Of a stretch of DNA of 64,000 bases, positions 41,808 to 49,267 are shown one piece after another. Both the position numbers and the translations under genes were made by a program. The first letter of the stretch is position 1; every line of letters starts with the position of its first letter. Source of the DNA: Vicinamibacteria bacterium (GTDB lineage Bacteria; Acidobacteriota; Vicinamibacteria; Vicinamibacterales; UBA2999); assembly GCA_025938035.1 (NCBI GenBank), contig JAICQE010000002.1, positions 1-64,000 on the forward strand, written 5' to 3'. Under the pieces are notes generated by a model, which was given only the letters and a program-made list of their open reading frames with translations, searched no databases and was not told where the DNA came from.

Positions 41808-42893
41808 ATGCCCGCTGACGCCGCCGCCCGCCGCTGGCTCGACCGATTGTTTCCGCGCCGCCGCGCCACGGAAAAGATGATCACGGCATTGCGCGAGGAG
41901 ATGGCGCGCGAGCAGAAAAACATGGTGCGCGAGCTGCGCGAGATCCGCCGCACCGCCGAGCAGAGCCGGCAGGAGTTTCAGGCGGCCCTGGCGTCGCACG
42001 ACGCCGTGCTGGCGACGCTGCCTGAGCTTCAGGCACGCATCGACCGCTGCATGTCGGTGTACGTCCAGGACGCGAAGTCAGCGGTGAAGGTCAACGAATT
42101 CCGCGCCAGCGTCGACCCCGCCGGCGTGCTCGCCCACGTCACCGCCGCGGTCGGGCGCGCACGGCTCCAGCTCGAGCCGTGCCCGCATCTCGTGGTCGAT
42201 AACGTCTTTCCCGACTACCTCTACGACCGGATGATTGACTCGCTCCCGGCGCCGGTCTTCTTCGAGAAGACGTCGGATCTGCGCGACGAAATGCCGGTCC
42301 CGTTCGTCATGGCTCCGGCATTCAGCCGCGCGGTGTGGGACGTCTTTCACGAGGCGGTCGAAAAGGCGCTGCTGCCGGCCGTCATTGCCGCCTTCCGCCC
42401 GGCGCTCGACGACTTCGTGCGCTCGTCGTGGCCGTCGCTCGGATCGTGGGACCAGTCCGGCATCACGCTGCGCGCGGCGAATCCCCGCCTGATGCTGCGC
42501 CGGCGGGGGTACCTGATCAAGCCGCATCGCGATCCACGCTGGGCGTTCCTCGTCGCCCTGTTCTACGCCGCTCCGCGCAACGCGCCGCATACCTACGGCA
42601 CCCAGCTGTACCGGCTGGTTCATGAGCGCGACGAGCCGCACACCTCGCCGCTCTGGCTCAAGCCGGACGAGTGTGTGCTCGCGCGCGACGTGCCAGGCAT
42701 TGGCAACAGCGCGCTGATGTTTCTCAATTCCACGGGCGCGCACGGCGCCTCGGTTCCCGACGATGCCCCGCCGGACTTTCTGCGCTACGTCTACCAGGCG
42801 CGCTTCAGTCCGGATGCTCCAACCAAGGCCCGCCTGCTCGAACTGCTGACGGGCGAGGGAGCGGCGCGGGATCGCTGGGTCGCGACCCGTTGA
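41808..42893 (+). CDS. 2OG-Fe(II) oxygenase-like protein with N-terminal coiled coil
   Basis: 361 aa. Residues about 20-85 form a coiled coil (EKMITALREEMAREQKNMVR, REIRRTAEQSRQEFQAALAS). The C-terminal half resembles the prolyl-4-hydroxylase-like double-stranded beta helix: a KPHRDPRWAF His-x-Asp, a distal His in STGAHGASV and DFLRYVYQARF. Such enzymes hydroxylate proteins, small molecules or sugars in surface-polysaccharide pathways. It overlaps the next glycosyltransferase gene by 4 bp, so the two act together. The substrate is inferred only. Confidence 0.75.
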   Translation: MPADAAARRWLDRLFPRRRATEKMITALREEMAREQKNMVRELREIRRTAEQSRQEFQAALASHDAVLATLPELQARIDRCMSVYVQDAKSAVKVNEFRASVDPAGVLAHVTAAVGRARLQLEPCPHLVVDNVFPDYLYDRMIDSLPAPVFFEKTSDLRDEMPVPFVMAPAFSRAVWDVFHEAVEKALLPAVIAAFRPALDDFVRSSWPSLGSWDQSGITLRAANPRLMLRRRGYLIKPHRDPRWAFLVALFYAAPRNAPHTYGTQLYRLVHERDEPHTSPLWLKPDECVLARDVPGIGNSALMFLNSTGAHGASVPDDAPPDFLRYVYQARFSPDAPTKARLLELLTGEGAARDRWVATR

Positions 42894-43711
42894 GTGCGAG
42901 GCCGCGCGTCGCCATCGTCAATACGTTCTTTGGCACGCCCCCGCCATGGCTGCCGGCCTTTTTCCGCTCGTGCCAGACCAACGCGGACGTCGAGTGGCTG
43001 ATCTACGCCGACTTCGACGTGCCGGCGCCGCCGAACGTCACCATCAGGGCGACGGATCTGCGCGAGTTCAACGCCCGGGCGTCGGCCGTGCTCGGCACCA
43101 CGATTACGATCGATCGCGCCCTGGTGCGGAAAATCTGTGACTTCAAGCCTCTCTACGGGCTGATGTTCGCCGATGACCTGCGCGAGTTCGACTGGTGGGC
43201 CTATTCGGATCTGGACGTCGTCTGGGGCGACGTCCGACGCTTCGTCACCGACGATCTGCTCAACACCCACATCGTCGTGTCGCCGCGTCAGCGCAAGCTT
43301 GGCGGACACGGGACCTTCTGGCGCAACACCGAGGCGAACAATCGCACGTTCGAGATCGTGCCCGACGTCATGGCACACCTGACCAACCCGCACTACGTGC
43401 GGGTGGACGAGAACATCCTCACGAACTGCCTGCGCGAGCGCATCGCGAAAAGCTCCTTCAAGGCGCGGCCGAAGATCTACTGGGAAGAGGAGATGACGAT
43501 CACGGCCCAGTATCAGAAGGACCTGCTGGCCGGGGATCGTGACTGGCAGATGACGTGGCGGGACGGGCACGCATTCGACGCGGAAGGGAGGGAAGTGATG
43601 TATCTGCACTTCCACAAGCTGGTCTCGTGCCTGCAGTCGATCGACTTCGGCTTCGGCGACGAGCCGGATGAATTTGCTCTGACGCGAAGCGGAATCAAGT
43701 CGCGGACCTGA
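42890..43711 (+). CDS. DUF6625 family glycosyltransferase-like protein
   Basis: 273 aa, TTG start at 42890 overlapping the upstream stop (TTGA). VAIVNTFFGTPPPWLPAFFR, then SCQTNADVEWLIYADFDVPA, WAYSDLDVVWGD (a DxD-type motif) and ENILTNCLRERI are the DUF6625 pattern, a GT-A-like family found in capsule and lipopolysaccharide loci. The longer frame from 42671 is a shadow of the preceding gene. The last codons and the stop lie inside a 9-bp perfect hairpin (43,701-43,722). Confidence 0.78.
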   Translation: MSARPRVAIVNTFFGTPPPWLPAFFRSCQTNADVEWLIYADFDVPAPPNVTIRATDLREFNARASAVLGTTITIDRALVRKICDFKPLYGLMFADDLREFDWWAYSDLDVVWGDVRRFVTDDLLNTHIVVSPRQRKLGGHGTFWRNTEANNRTFEIVPDVMAHLTNPHYVRVDENILTNCLRERIAKSSFKARPKIYWEEEMTITAQYQKDLLAGDRDWQMTWRDGHAFDAEGREVMYLHFHKLVSCLQSIDFGFGDEPDEFALTRSGIKSRT

Positions 43712-43722
43712 CAAGGTCCGCG
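43701..43722. repeat. REP-like hairpin, family B single unit
   Basis: Perfect 9-bp arms CGCGGACCT and AGGTCCGCG with a 4-nt loop, then GCCACG as in family B. The TGA stop of the upstream glycosyltransferase gene (43,709-43,711) is within the hairpin. It could act as a transcript-end structure. Confidence 0.75.
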
Positions 43723-43761
43723 CCACGATCTGAGTACCGAGCGGACGCTTTTGTTGCGCCT

Positions 43762-44004
43762 CTAACGTCGTCTGACAGAAACGTAGGACGATTCCGGCTC
43801 GCGTCCCCAGACGCTGTCGGTGCGGACGATCGTGCGCCGCGCAGTCCAGCGCAGGAATCCCATGTCCACGAGCGCATCGATGACGTAGCGGCAATCGTCG
43901 ACGCCGAACCCGACGAGGCGGACGGTCTGGGGCACCGTCAGTTCCAGGCCAGGCATCTCGTTGAAGTGGGCGCGAACCCGATCCACGGCAAGTGAAAAGC
44001 TCAT
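43762..44004 (-). CDS. Small winged-helix-like microprotein (EMPGL family, copy C)
   Basis: 80 aa, ATG 44004. It shares with the proteins at 54,270 and 63,460 the pattern E-M-P-G-L-x-L-T-x-x-Q-x-x-R-L, a Cys eight residues after the Leu, and a hydrophobic wing-like end (NEMPGLELTVPQTVRLVG, then VDDCRYVIDALVDMGFLRWT). The fold looks like a small winged helix-turn-helix. A sigma-54 motif (44,032-44,017) lies just upstream, with the expected transcript start within a few bases of the ATG. Function unknown; a DNA-binding role is inferred. Confidence 0.7.
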   Translation of the reverse strand: MSFSLAVDRVRAHFNEMPGLELTVPQTVRLVGFGVDDCRYVIDALVDMGFLRWTARRTIVRTDSVWGREPESSYVSVRRR

Positions 44005-44315
44005 GCGCTCCGGCAGAGCAACTCACGGGCCACAGCCGTTTCGGTCCCTCCTCGGACACAAACAACAATGTTTTCAACGGGTTCCGGCCGTGGGCGGCAA
44101 TTGACGCAAATCACTCTTTTTTGACATTCGTGTTGTTAGCGCTGATCATGTCGACATCAATGTAGGAATCCATGGGCGGACGTTGTGCGCGGCGTGGACT
44201 GCAGGGCTGCTTTCAAAAGTGGTCGGTCGGCCAGCGCAGCCGTTTGCGTCCGTCCCGGCTTGCGGGGCGTTTTGGGTCCTGCCGTTTTGGCATGACTATA
44301 GAAACCTAATCGGGC
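44005..44315. other. Divergent intergenic region with promoters
   Basis: 311 bp between two divergent genes, without a credible gene. It holds the sigma-54 motif for the minus-strand microprotein and a near-miss (TTTTGGCATGACTATAGAAA, -24 matched but -12 poor) about 15 bp before the HD-domain gene. A TTTTTTGACATT run at about 44,117-44,128 makes the middle AT-rich. Confidence 0.5.
44017..44032 (-). promoter_or_regulatory. Candidate sigma-54 promoter of the copy C winged-helix gene
   Basis: Minus-strand TGGCCCGTGAGTTGCT: GG at 44031-44030 and GC at 44019-44018, 10 bp apart. The predicted transcript start is near 44006, 2 nt before the ATG at 44004. Confidence 0.55.
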
Positions 44316-45104
44316 ATGCGAGCAAGTAGCGCAGGGCGGCGGCGAAGCGACCTCCCGGACTTCGTTCAGACCGACGTAGACATCGATGCCGTGGCGGACG
44401 GGATTTTCGCCCGCTACTCAGGTCCCCAGGCGATCGTGATCGAGGGGACGCCGTCGCAGGCCACGTTCTTCGATCCCGCGTATTGTCCGGACTTCCGCGT
44501 CATGAAAATGGCCGGCGAGCTCGCGCTGTCGGTCAACCAGCGCGCCGTCGCCGAGGCGAGCCTGCCCCACGGCATCACGCCGCTCCGTGTGACCATTCGC
44601 GAAATCATGCTCGCCGCGCTGCTGCACGATCTGGGCAAGCAGCATGAGGACTGTGCGCCGTTCATCGAGTTGATGCGCGGTACCGACCTGAGGGGCGATA
44701 ACGCCGAGGACGCGGCGATGCGTGCCGACTACCTGCTCGGCATCGTGCGCGATGCGCACTGCCGCAAAGGGCCGTGCATGATCGATCGGCTGCGCGATGC
44801 GGGCCGGCCCGAGTTGAACAATCCGTTTATCGTCACCGTGGCGCGCCGCCACGGCGAGGACTACGCCACCAACCGCAACGAGCGCCAGGGCTGCTGGTGG
44901 GCACGCGAGATCAACGTGGTCACGATTGCGGACGACTACGATGCGCTCACGTCGCAGGGGCCCGAGCGCGCCTACCGGACCGGGCGGACGGACGCTGCCG
45001 CAGCCGTGCGCATGCTGCGCGCCGGCGCGGCGCGCGGCCGCTACGAGCCGCACCTCACCGAGATCTTCATCGACGACGTGATCCGTCCAGCTTCAGCTTC
45101 ATAG
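44316..45104 (+). CDS. HD-GYP-like domain protein with degenerate GYP motif
   Basis: 262 aa. The HD motif is ALLHDLGKQHED (residues about 107-118). The later HD-GYP motifs are only partly kept: RRHGEDYATNRNERQ in place of HHExxDGxGYP, then VTIADDYDALTSQGPERAYR, which closely matches the family's DxYDALTSxRPYR. HD-GYP enzymes degrade cyclic di-GMP. This one probably keeps the metal site, but loss of GYP makes a cyclic di-GMP role uncertain. No membrane segment or receiver domain. Confidence 0.75.
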   Translation: MRASSAGRRRSDLPDFVQTDVDIDAVADGIFARYSGPQAIVIEGTPSQATFFDPAYCPDFRVMKMAGELALSVNQRAVAEASLPHGITPLRVTIREIMLAALLHDLGKQHEDCAPFIELMRGTDLRGDNAEDAAMRADYLLGIVRDAHCRKGPCMIDRLRDAGRPELNNPFIVTVARRHGEDYATNRNERQGCWWAREINVVTIADDYDALTSQGPERAYRTGRTDAAAAVRMLRAGAARGRYEPHLTEIFIDDVIRPASAS

Positions 45105-45169
45105 CTGCGCTTCAGCCGGAGGAGGTAGCCGGTTCAGCTCGACGCGGTTGTTACACTGGATACGCGCCT

Positions 45170-46189
45170 ATGGTCGGCAAACTCTCCCTCACCGTTTGCA
45201 TCGCGATCAGCGGCGTGTGCTCCTTTGCTCCTCCGGCGTTCGCCGGATTGCCGGCACTCGATCGGATGATGGTCGAGCTCGCCATGTCGAGCGCCCAATC
45301 CGCTGAAACGATCCGCCGCGTCTACCAGGATCATCTCGATTTCCTGATGCTGCGCGAGTATGGCGAGCTCGCCGGCGCCCTCGATAACGGCGGACTCGTT
45401 CCGCTGCCCGACCAGCCGCTGCGTTTCAACATCATCCCGCGGCTGGATGGACCTCATCCGATCGGCGAGAAGGATCTCGCGAATCAGACCAGCTACACGG
45501 CCGCCCGGGCGGCGACGATCGGCGCGCTGCTGGAGATCGCGTCGCGCGTGAAGAGCGGGCCGGTCGAGATCACGAGTCTCGTCCGCCACTCTGACTACCA
45601 GGAGGAACTGCGGACGACCAATCCGAACGCCATTACCTCGGTGCCCGTGCACACGATGGGACTGGCCGTGGACATCGGACTGGTCAACACGCCGCTCGAG
45701 ACGATCTACGAGCTCCGCGACGTGCTGCGCCGGATGCAGGACGACGGGGACATCCTGTTCATCGGCGAACGCCGACAGCTGGTGTTCCACGTCGTACCGC
45801 ATCCGTCCCGCCTCGGACACTTCAACGAGGTCTATCTGCGCGCGGTCGGTGCGCCGCTGACCAGCCGATCGGCAGGAGCGCATGCCTTTGTGGACGCACC
45901 GCGCCTGCTGCCGGACCGACTGGCGCCGCAGGTGACGACGGAGATCATCGCGATGCTTCCGGCGGAAGGTCCGATTCAGAACCTGTGGGTCGATTCGCCG
46001 GCGGAGGAAGCACCTGCCGCAGACCAGCCGCCGCAATCACGACTGACGATCGTGCTGGCGGAGGTCCGGGCGTACTGGCGCGAGATGTCCGGTGCGCGCT
46101 GGCTGGCGATCGTCATCGCCGCGATGCTGTCATCCCTGCTGTTCGCCCGGCGGCCAGCAGTCGCCACGATCCTCGACAAGTCCGCCTGA
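45170..46189 (+). CDS. DUF5715/M15-like exported peptidase
   Basis: 339 aa from MVGKLSLTVCIAISGVCSF (signal peptide); the longer frame from 44774 overlaps the preceding gene and is rejected. The core ITSLVRHSDYQEELRTTNPN, VHTMGLAVDIGLV and ERRQLVFHVVPHP has the His-x(6)-Asp and late His arrangement of D-Ala-D-Ala/M15 peptidases, as in DUF5715. A C-terminal hydrophobic segment (WLAIVIAAMLSSLLFA) suggests anchoring. Its last codons and TGA lie in a partial family A repeat. It probably trims peptidoglycan. Confidence 0.8.
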   Translation: MVGKLSLTVCIAISGVCSFAPPAFAGLPALDRMMVELAMSSAQSAETIRRVYQDHLDFLMLREYGELAGALDNGGLVPLPDQPLRFNIIPRLDGPHPIGEKDLANQTSYTAARAATIGALLEIASRVKSGPVEITSLVRHSDYQEELRTTNPNAITSVPVHTMGLAVDIGLVNTPLETIYELRDVLRRMQDDGDILFIGERRQLVFHVVPHPSRLGHFNEVYLRAVGAPLTSRSAGAHAFVDAPRLLPDRLAPQVTTEIIAMLPAEGPIQNLWVDSPAEEAPAADQPPQSRLTIVLAEVRAYWREMSGARWLAIVIAAMLSSLLFARRPAVATILDKSA

Positions 46190-46212
46190 GTCCGCCTGAA
46201 GGCGGACACTAC
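46190..46212. repeat. REP-like palindrome, family A
   Basis: GTCCGCCTGAAGGCGGAC plus ACTAC, immediately after the DUF5715 gene's stop. A partial copy (AAGTCCGCCTGA) encodes that gene's last residues. Confidence 0.8.
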
Positions 46213-46219
46213 GCCTCTG

Positions 46220-46242
46220 GTCCGCCTGAAGGCGGACACTAC
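46220..46242. repeat. REP-like palindrome, family A (tandem second copy)
   Basis: A second GTCCGCCTGAAGGCGGAC plus ACTAC unit, 7 bp after the first. It ends 10 bp from the 3' end of the minus-strand secreted-protein gene, so the pair may serve as a bidirectional end for both genes. Confidence 0.8.
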
Positions 46243-46251
46243 GACTATCGA

Positions 46252-47313
46252 TTACTTCGGAACGGCAAACTTCCGCGGATCGATCTGCGTGTTGAGGCGA
46301 AACCGATCGAAGGTTGTTTCTTCCGTCGTGTCCGTACCGATGGCGCGGCGGAGGCGGAAGGGGAACTTGACCCCGTTCACGTCGCGATAGTCGGCGTAAT
46401 AAAACCGGTATTCGATAGGCGCGGCCTGCGCCTTCTGGCGCAGCGCGGCCACCTGCTTCGTGTAGCTCTCGCGCTCCTCCGCGCTCGCCGACTGCGGCGG
46501 CGCGGCCGGGGCGGAAATGATCACGGCGCCGGGCGCCACGGTGCGGGGCGGCGGCTGCCCTGGCGTCGTCACGATCACGTTGGTCGGTGGAGCCTGCCAG
46601 CTGAGCATGATGGGCAGGTGAGTGTCCGACGCGATGAAGAGCCGGGCGGCGAAATTACCCGCGCCGCGCACCTCGATCACATCCGCGGTTCCCTGCGGCG
46701 CCTGCGCCTGCGCCGCAAAGGCAAACGTCATCGGGTAGGTCTCGAGCGATCTGGCGAACATGCCGAGCGCCAGCCGCGCGAACTCCTGCTTGGTGTTTGT
46801 CAGGCGCGTGGCCCGCTGAGCGGCCTGCTGCGCGGCAAGCTGTTCGGGTGTCGGCGCCGGACCGCCCGGGCGGCCGGGCGGCGGTGCGCCGGGACCACCG
46901 CCCCTGGCCGGCGCGACGGGGAACTGAATCACATCGCTGCCATTGAACCCGGTTGACGTGGGTTCGCTTTCCTCAGCAGGGCTCTCGTCCTTGCGCGCGT
47001 ATTTGTCGGGCAGCTGAATCGAAATCTCGAATTCAATCGGGACCAGGTTGTCCCCGCGCACACGGCGCGTTCGTCCCGTGGCGACAACGGTCGTCACCGC
47101 GTCCAGGGCCGGTCCGCCAAGCGCTTTCCTCGCCTCCGCCAGGATCTGAGCTGCGCGCTCGACGGCGGCGGGGGAGGGCGGCGGGTCGGGCTTGGCCGCG
47201 CCAGCGCCCGGCGCCGGCACACCCTGTGCGGGTGCGGGTGGCTGCGCGGCCACCGCGGCCACCGTGGCGATGGCCAGAAGGAGGCCGGCAAATACCTGAG
47301 CAAAAGGTCGCAT
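46252..47313 (-). CDS. Secreted LolA-like/outer-membrane-associated protein
   Basis: 353 aa from MRPFAQVFAGLLLAIATVAA, with GGAG 8 nt upstream; the frame from 47502 is rejected. Signal peptide, then a Pro/Ala-rich linker, then a beta-rich domain typical of LolA/LppX-fold exported proteins (ALGGPALDAVTTVVATGRTR, EFEISIQLPDKYARKDESPA, YYADYRDVNGVKFPFRLRRA). A Gly/Pro-rich insert lies near residue 150. Such proteins bind lipids or lipoproteins in the periplasm. Weak family call. Confidence 0.65.
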   Translation of the reverse strand: MRPFAQVFAGLLLAIATVAAVAAQPPAPAQGVPAPGAGAAKPDPPPSPAAVERAAQILAEARKALGGPALDAVTTVVATGRTRRVRGDNLVPIEFEISIQLPDKYARKDESPAEESEPTSTGFNGSDVIQFPVAPARGGGPGAPPPGRPGGPAPTPEQLAAQQAAQRATRLTNTKQEFARLALGMFARSLETYPMTFAFAAQAQAPQGTADVIEVRGAGNFAARLFIASDTHLPIMLSWQAPPTNVIVTTPGQPPPRTVAPGAVIISAPAAPPQSASAEERESYTKQVAALRQKAQAAPIEYRFYYADYRDVNGVKFPFRLRRAIGTDTTEETTFDRFRLNTQIDPRKFAVPK

Positions 47314-47347
47314 CAAAATTACTCCACGGAATCTTACGCCTCGAGCG

Positions 47348-47914
47348 ATGAGATGTTCCGGCAATATGGACGCAGACGCCAGCCGGGCGGTTTGCAGCAT
47401 GCAGAAGCTCAACGAACTATTCCAACGATATGGGGTCGAGCCGGGCGAGATTGCCGGAACCTCCCTGGTGGGCGAGATCCCGATCAGGGAGACGCTCGTC
47501 AATCGCTTGATTGCCCGGCGGCTGGCGGATCACCCGCACATTGCGTCAGTCCACGTTACGTTCCTCGACGCCGACGAAGCGATCGTGCGTGTCGAGCCGC
47601 GGACCCGCCTTCTGCCCTCCATTCCGGTTGGATTGAGAATCGAACGGCAGCCCGATCTGCCACGTGACGCATCTCTGTGGCTGCGATGGTCGCTGCCGTC
47701 CAGCGGACCGCTGACGGTGGTCGCGAGGGTGATTGCCGGGTACATCAAAACACTGCCGCCGGGCATCCAGATCGATCGCGACATGATCGTGGTGGATCTG
47801 CAAACGTTACTGAGGGAGCGCGGACTCGACGAGGTGGTGGGATTGCTGCACCGGGTCGCGTTTCACACGCGGCCCGGTGCGCTGCTGATCCAGCTGCAGG
47901 CGGGGCTCGGTTAG
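47348..47914 (+). CDS. Conserved-looking protein of unknown function
   Basis: 188 aa from ATG 47348; ATG codons at 47366 and 47399 are also possible. No signal peptide or membrane segment. The body is alpha/beta with RETLVNRLIARRLADHPHIA, VHVTFLDADEAIVRVEPRTR and GLLHRVAFHTRPGALLIQLQ. I do not recognise it. Its stop overlaps the 3' end of the convergent gene by 4 bp. Confidence 0.6.
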   Translation: MRCSGNMDADASRAVCSMQKLNELFQRYGVEPGEIAGTSLVGEIPIRETLVNRLIARRLADHPHIASVHVTFLDADEAIVRVEPRTRLLPSIPVGLRIERQPDLPRDASLWLRWSLPSSGPLTVVARVIAGYIKTLPPGIQIDRDMIVVDLQTLLRERGLDEVVGLLHRVAFHTRPGALLIQLQAGLG

Positions 47915-49164
47915 CGCGGGACGGCCGTCCGGCCCGTATCGCTGGACCCGCTGCCGCTCGAATTCCCGGCCGGGGACGAACTTCCGCCGCCGGACGAGCC
48001 CGACGACGAGCCCGAAGACGACGAACCGGAGGACGACGAGCCGGACGACGAACTGGAAGACGTGTCGCGCGGCGCGGCGGAAGCGCCCGACGATCTCGAC
48101 GCGGCTCTCTCCGGCGGCTCGGAACTCGATCCGGCGTCCGCTCGCGTCGTTACGCGCGTGTATCCCATGCCGTTGACGACGCGTCCTGTTCCTGTCGCGG
48201 ACCCGCTCGGTCTGCCGCCGGGATCGACGCCCTCGACGACGAACGTCGGCCCGTACCCGAAGAACGAGTAGCCGCGGTAGCCGAACGGCTCGTAGAAGTA
48301 CGGCGACCCGTAGTAATAGCCGTCGTAGAAAAACGGCGTCGAAAAGGGACCGAGCATGAACGGATCCCGCGCGAAGGTGGTCTGTCCCGACGGCGCGACC
48401 TGCGCAAGGCGCTGAATCACGAACTTGTCCGGATAGGAGAGTGCGATTACGAGGTCGATCACCGGTTCAGGCACCCCGGCGGACGCCAGATCCATCACCT
48501 TCTTGCTGTTCAGATCGAACCCGGCGAGTGTCTCGATGAGCGCCGCCTCGAGCGCACCGGACGAGACTTTGCTGCCGGCTTCCTTCACCTCGTCGAGCGT
48601 CAGCCGGGAGCCGGCGACGTTCGGACGCGCCGCCCCAGGGGAATCGGGCGCGCGGGAGTACCGCTTGACCCGGACGGTCTCTCGATCGCCGATTGTGACC
48701 GCCTGAATGTCGAGCCAGTTGCCGTTCGGGGCGATGAGCGATAACCCCGAGACGTTGCGGAGACCCGCATCGCCCTTGCACCTGATCTCCGCCGACGAGT
48801 AAAGCCGCAGACCGTTCTTCGACCATTCACTGCGCTGTGTACCTGAACACTCTCCGTCGTTCACAGGGTGCGCAGCCGCGTCGGCGACGATCGTTTGATC
48901 GATTGCGGTTTGCGGGCCGACCGTCGTTTCGAATCGGGCGCCGTCGGGCGTGCGGCTCACGCACACGCGCGGAGCGCTGTCGATCGGGGTGGCCGGACGA
49001 GGCGCGGCGGGCCCCGCCACGTCTTCCGGTGCTTCGCGCGGACGGAGGTTGTCCACCGCCAGGTTCCAGCAGCCCAGCCACGGCTCCCAGCGCATGTCGT
49101 TCGTCTGTGCGCGCGCCGGAACGGCGAGCAGGGCGAATACGGCGACGAGCAGGGCTGATCTCAT
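47911..49164 (-). CDS. Secreted protein with Ser/Gly-rich C-terminal tail
   Basis: 417 aa. Signal peptide (MRSALLVAVFALLAVPARAQ). An N-terminal domain (MRWEPWLGCWNL, DGECSGTQRSEW) is followed by an ordered middle with a helical GALEAALIETLAGFDL segment and an aromatic-rich stretch (PFFYDGYYYGSPYFYEPFGY). The last about 75 residues are almost only Ser, Gly and Pro. The Tyr/Phe/Gly and Ser/Gly repeats are common in exported proteins of Acidobacteria. Role unknown; possibly surface-associated. Confidence 0.7.
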   Translation of the reverse strand: MRSALLVAVFALLAVPARAQTNDMRWEPWLGCWNLAVDNLRPREAPEDVAGPAAPRPATPIDSAPRVCVSRTPDGARFETTVGPQTAIDQTIVADAAAHPVNDGECSGTQRSEWSKNGLRLYSSAEIRCKGDAGLRNVSGLSLIAPNGNWLDIQAVTIGDRETVRVKRYSRAPDSPGAARPNVAGSRLTLDEVKEAGSKVSSGALEAALIETLAGFDLNSKKVMDLASAGVPEPVIDLVIALSYPDKFVIQRLAQVAPSGQTTFARDPFMLGPFSTPFFYDGYYYGSPYFYEPFGYRGYSFFGYGPTFVVEGVDPGGRPSGSATGTGRVVNGMGYTRVTTRADAGSSSEPPERAASRSSGASAAPRDTSSSSSSGSSSSGSSSSGSSSGSSGGGSSSPAGNSSGSGSSDTGRTAVPR

Positions 49165-49185
49165 ATCAACTCCCCATTAAACGAT

Positions 49186-49210
49186 CTTCCGCCTGAAGGC
49201 GGAAGCTACG
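49186..49210. repeat. REP-like palindrome, family A variant
   Basis: CTTCCGCCTGAAGGCGGAAG plus CTACG: the family A core with GTCC/GGAC changed to CTTCC/GGAAG and the tail ACTACG changed to CTACG. A very similar sequence lies inside the M23 gene at about 61,838-61,865. Confidence 0.75.
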
Positions 49211-49226
49211 TCTCAGAACTGATAGC

Positions 49227-49267
49227 TCACAACTCAAAACTGAAGTTCACAACTCAAAACTGAAAAT
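49227..49267. repeat. Short tandem duplication at the 3' end of the barrel gene
   Basis: TCACAACTCAAAACTGAAGT is followed directly by a second TCACAACTCAAAACTGAA copy. The second overlaps the end of the outer-membrane gene, encoding its last residues FQF and the stop; the first is a duplicate just downstream. Confidence 0.75.

Noticed and set aside
42791..44077. 428-aa minus-strand frame across the DUF6625 gene
   Set aside because: Antisense to a supported gene, rich in Arg/His/Asp, with no order or start site.
44288..44306. TTGGCATGACTATAG as a sigma-54 promoter of the HD gene
   Set aside because: The -24 element fits but the -12 element reads GA, not GC; recorded only as a near miss.
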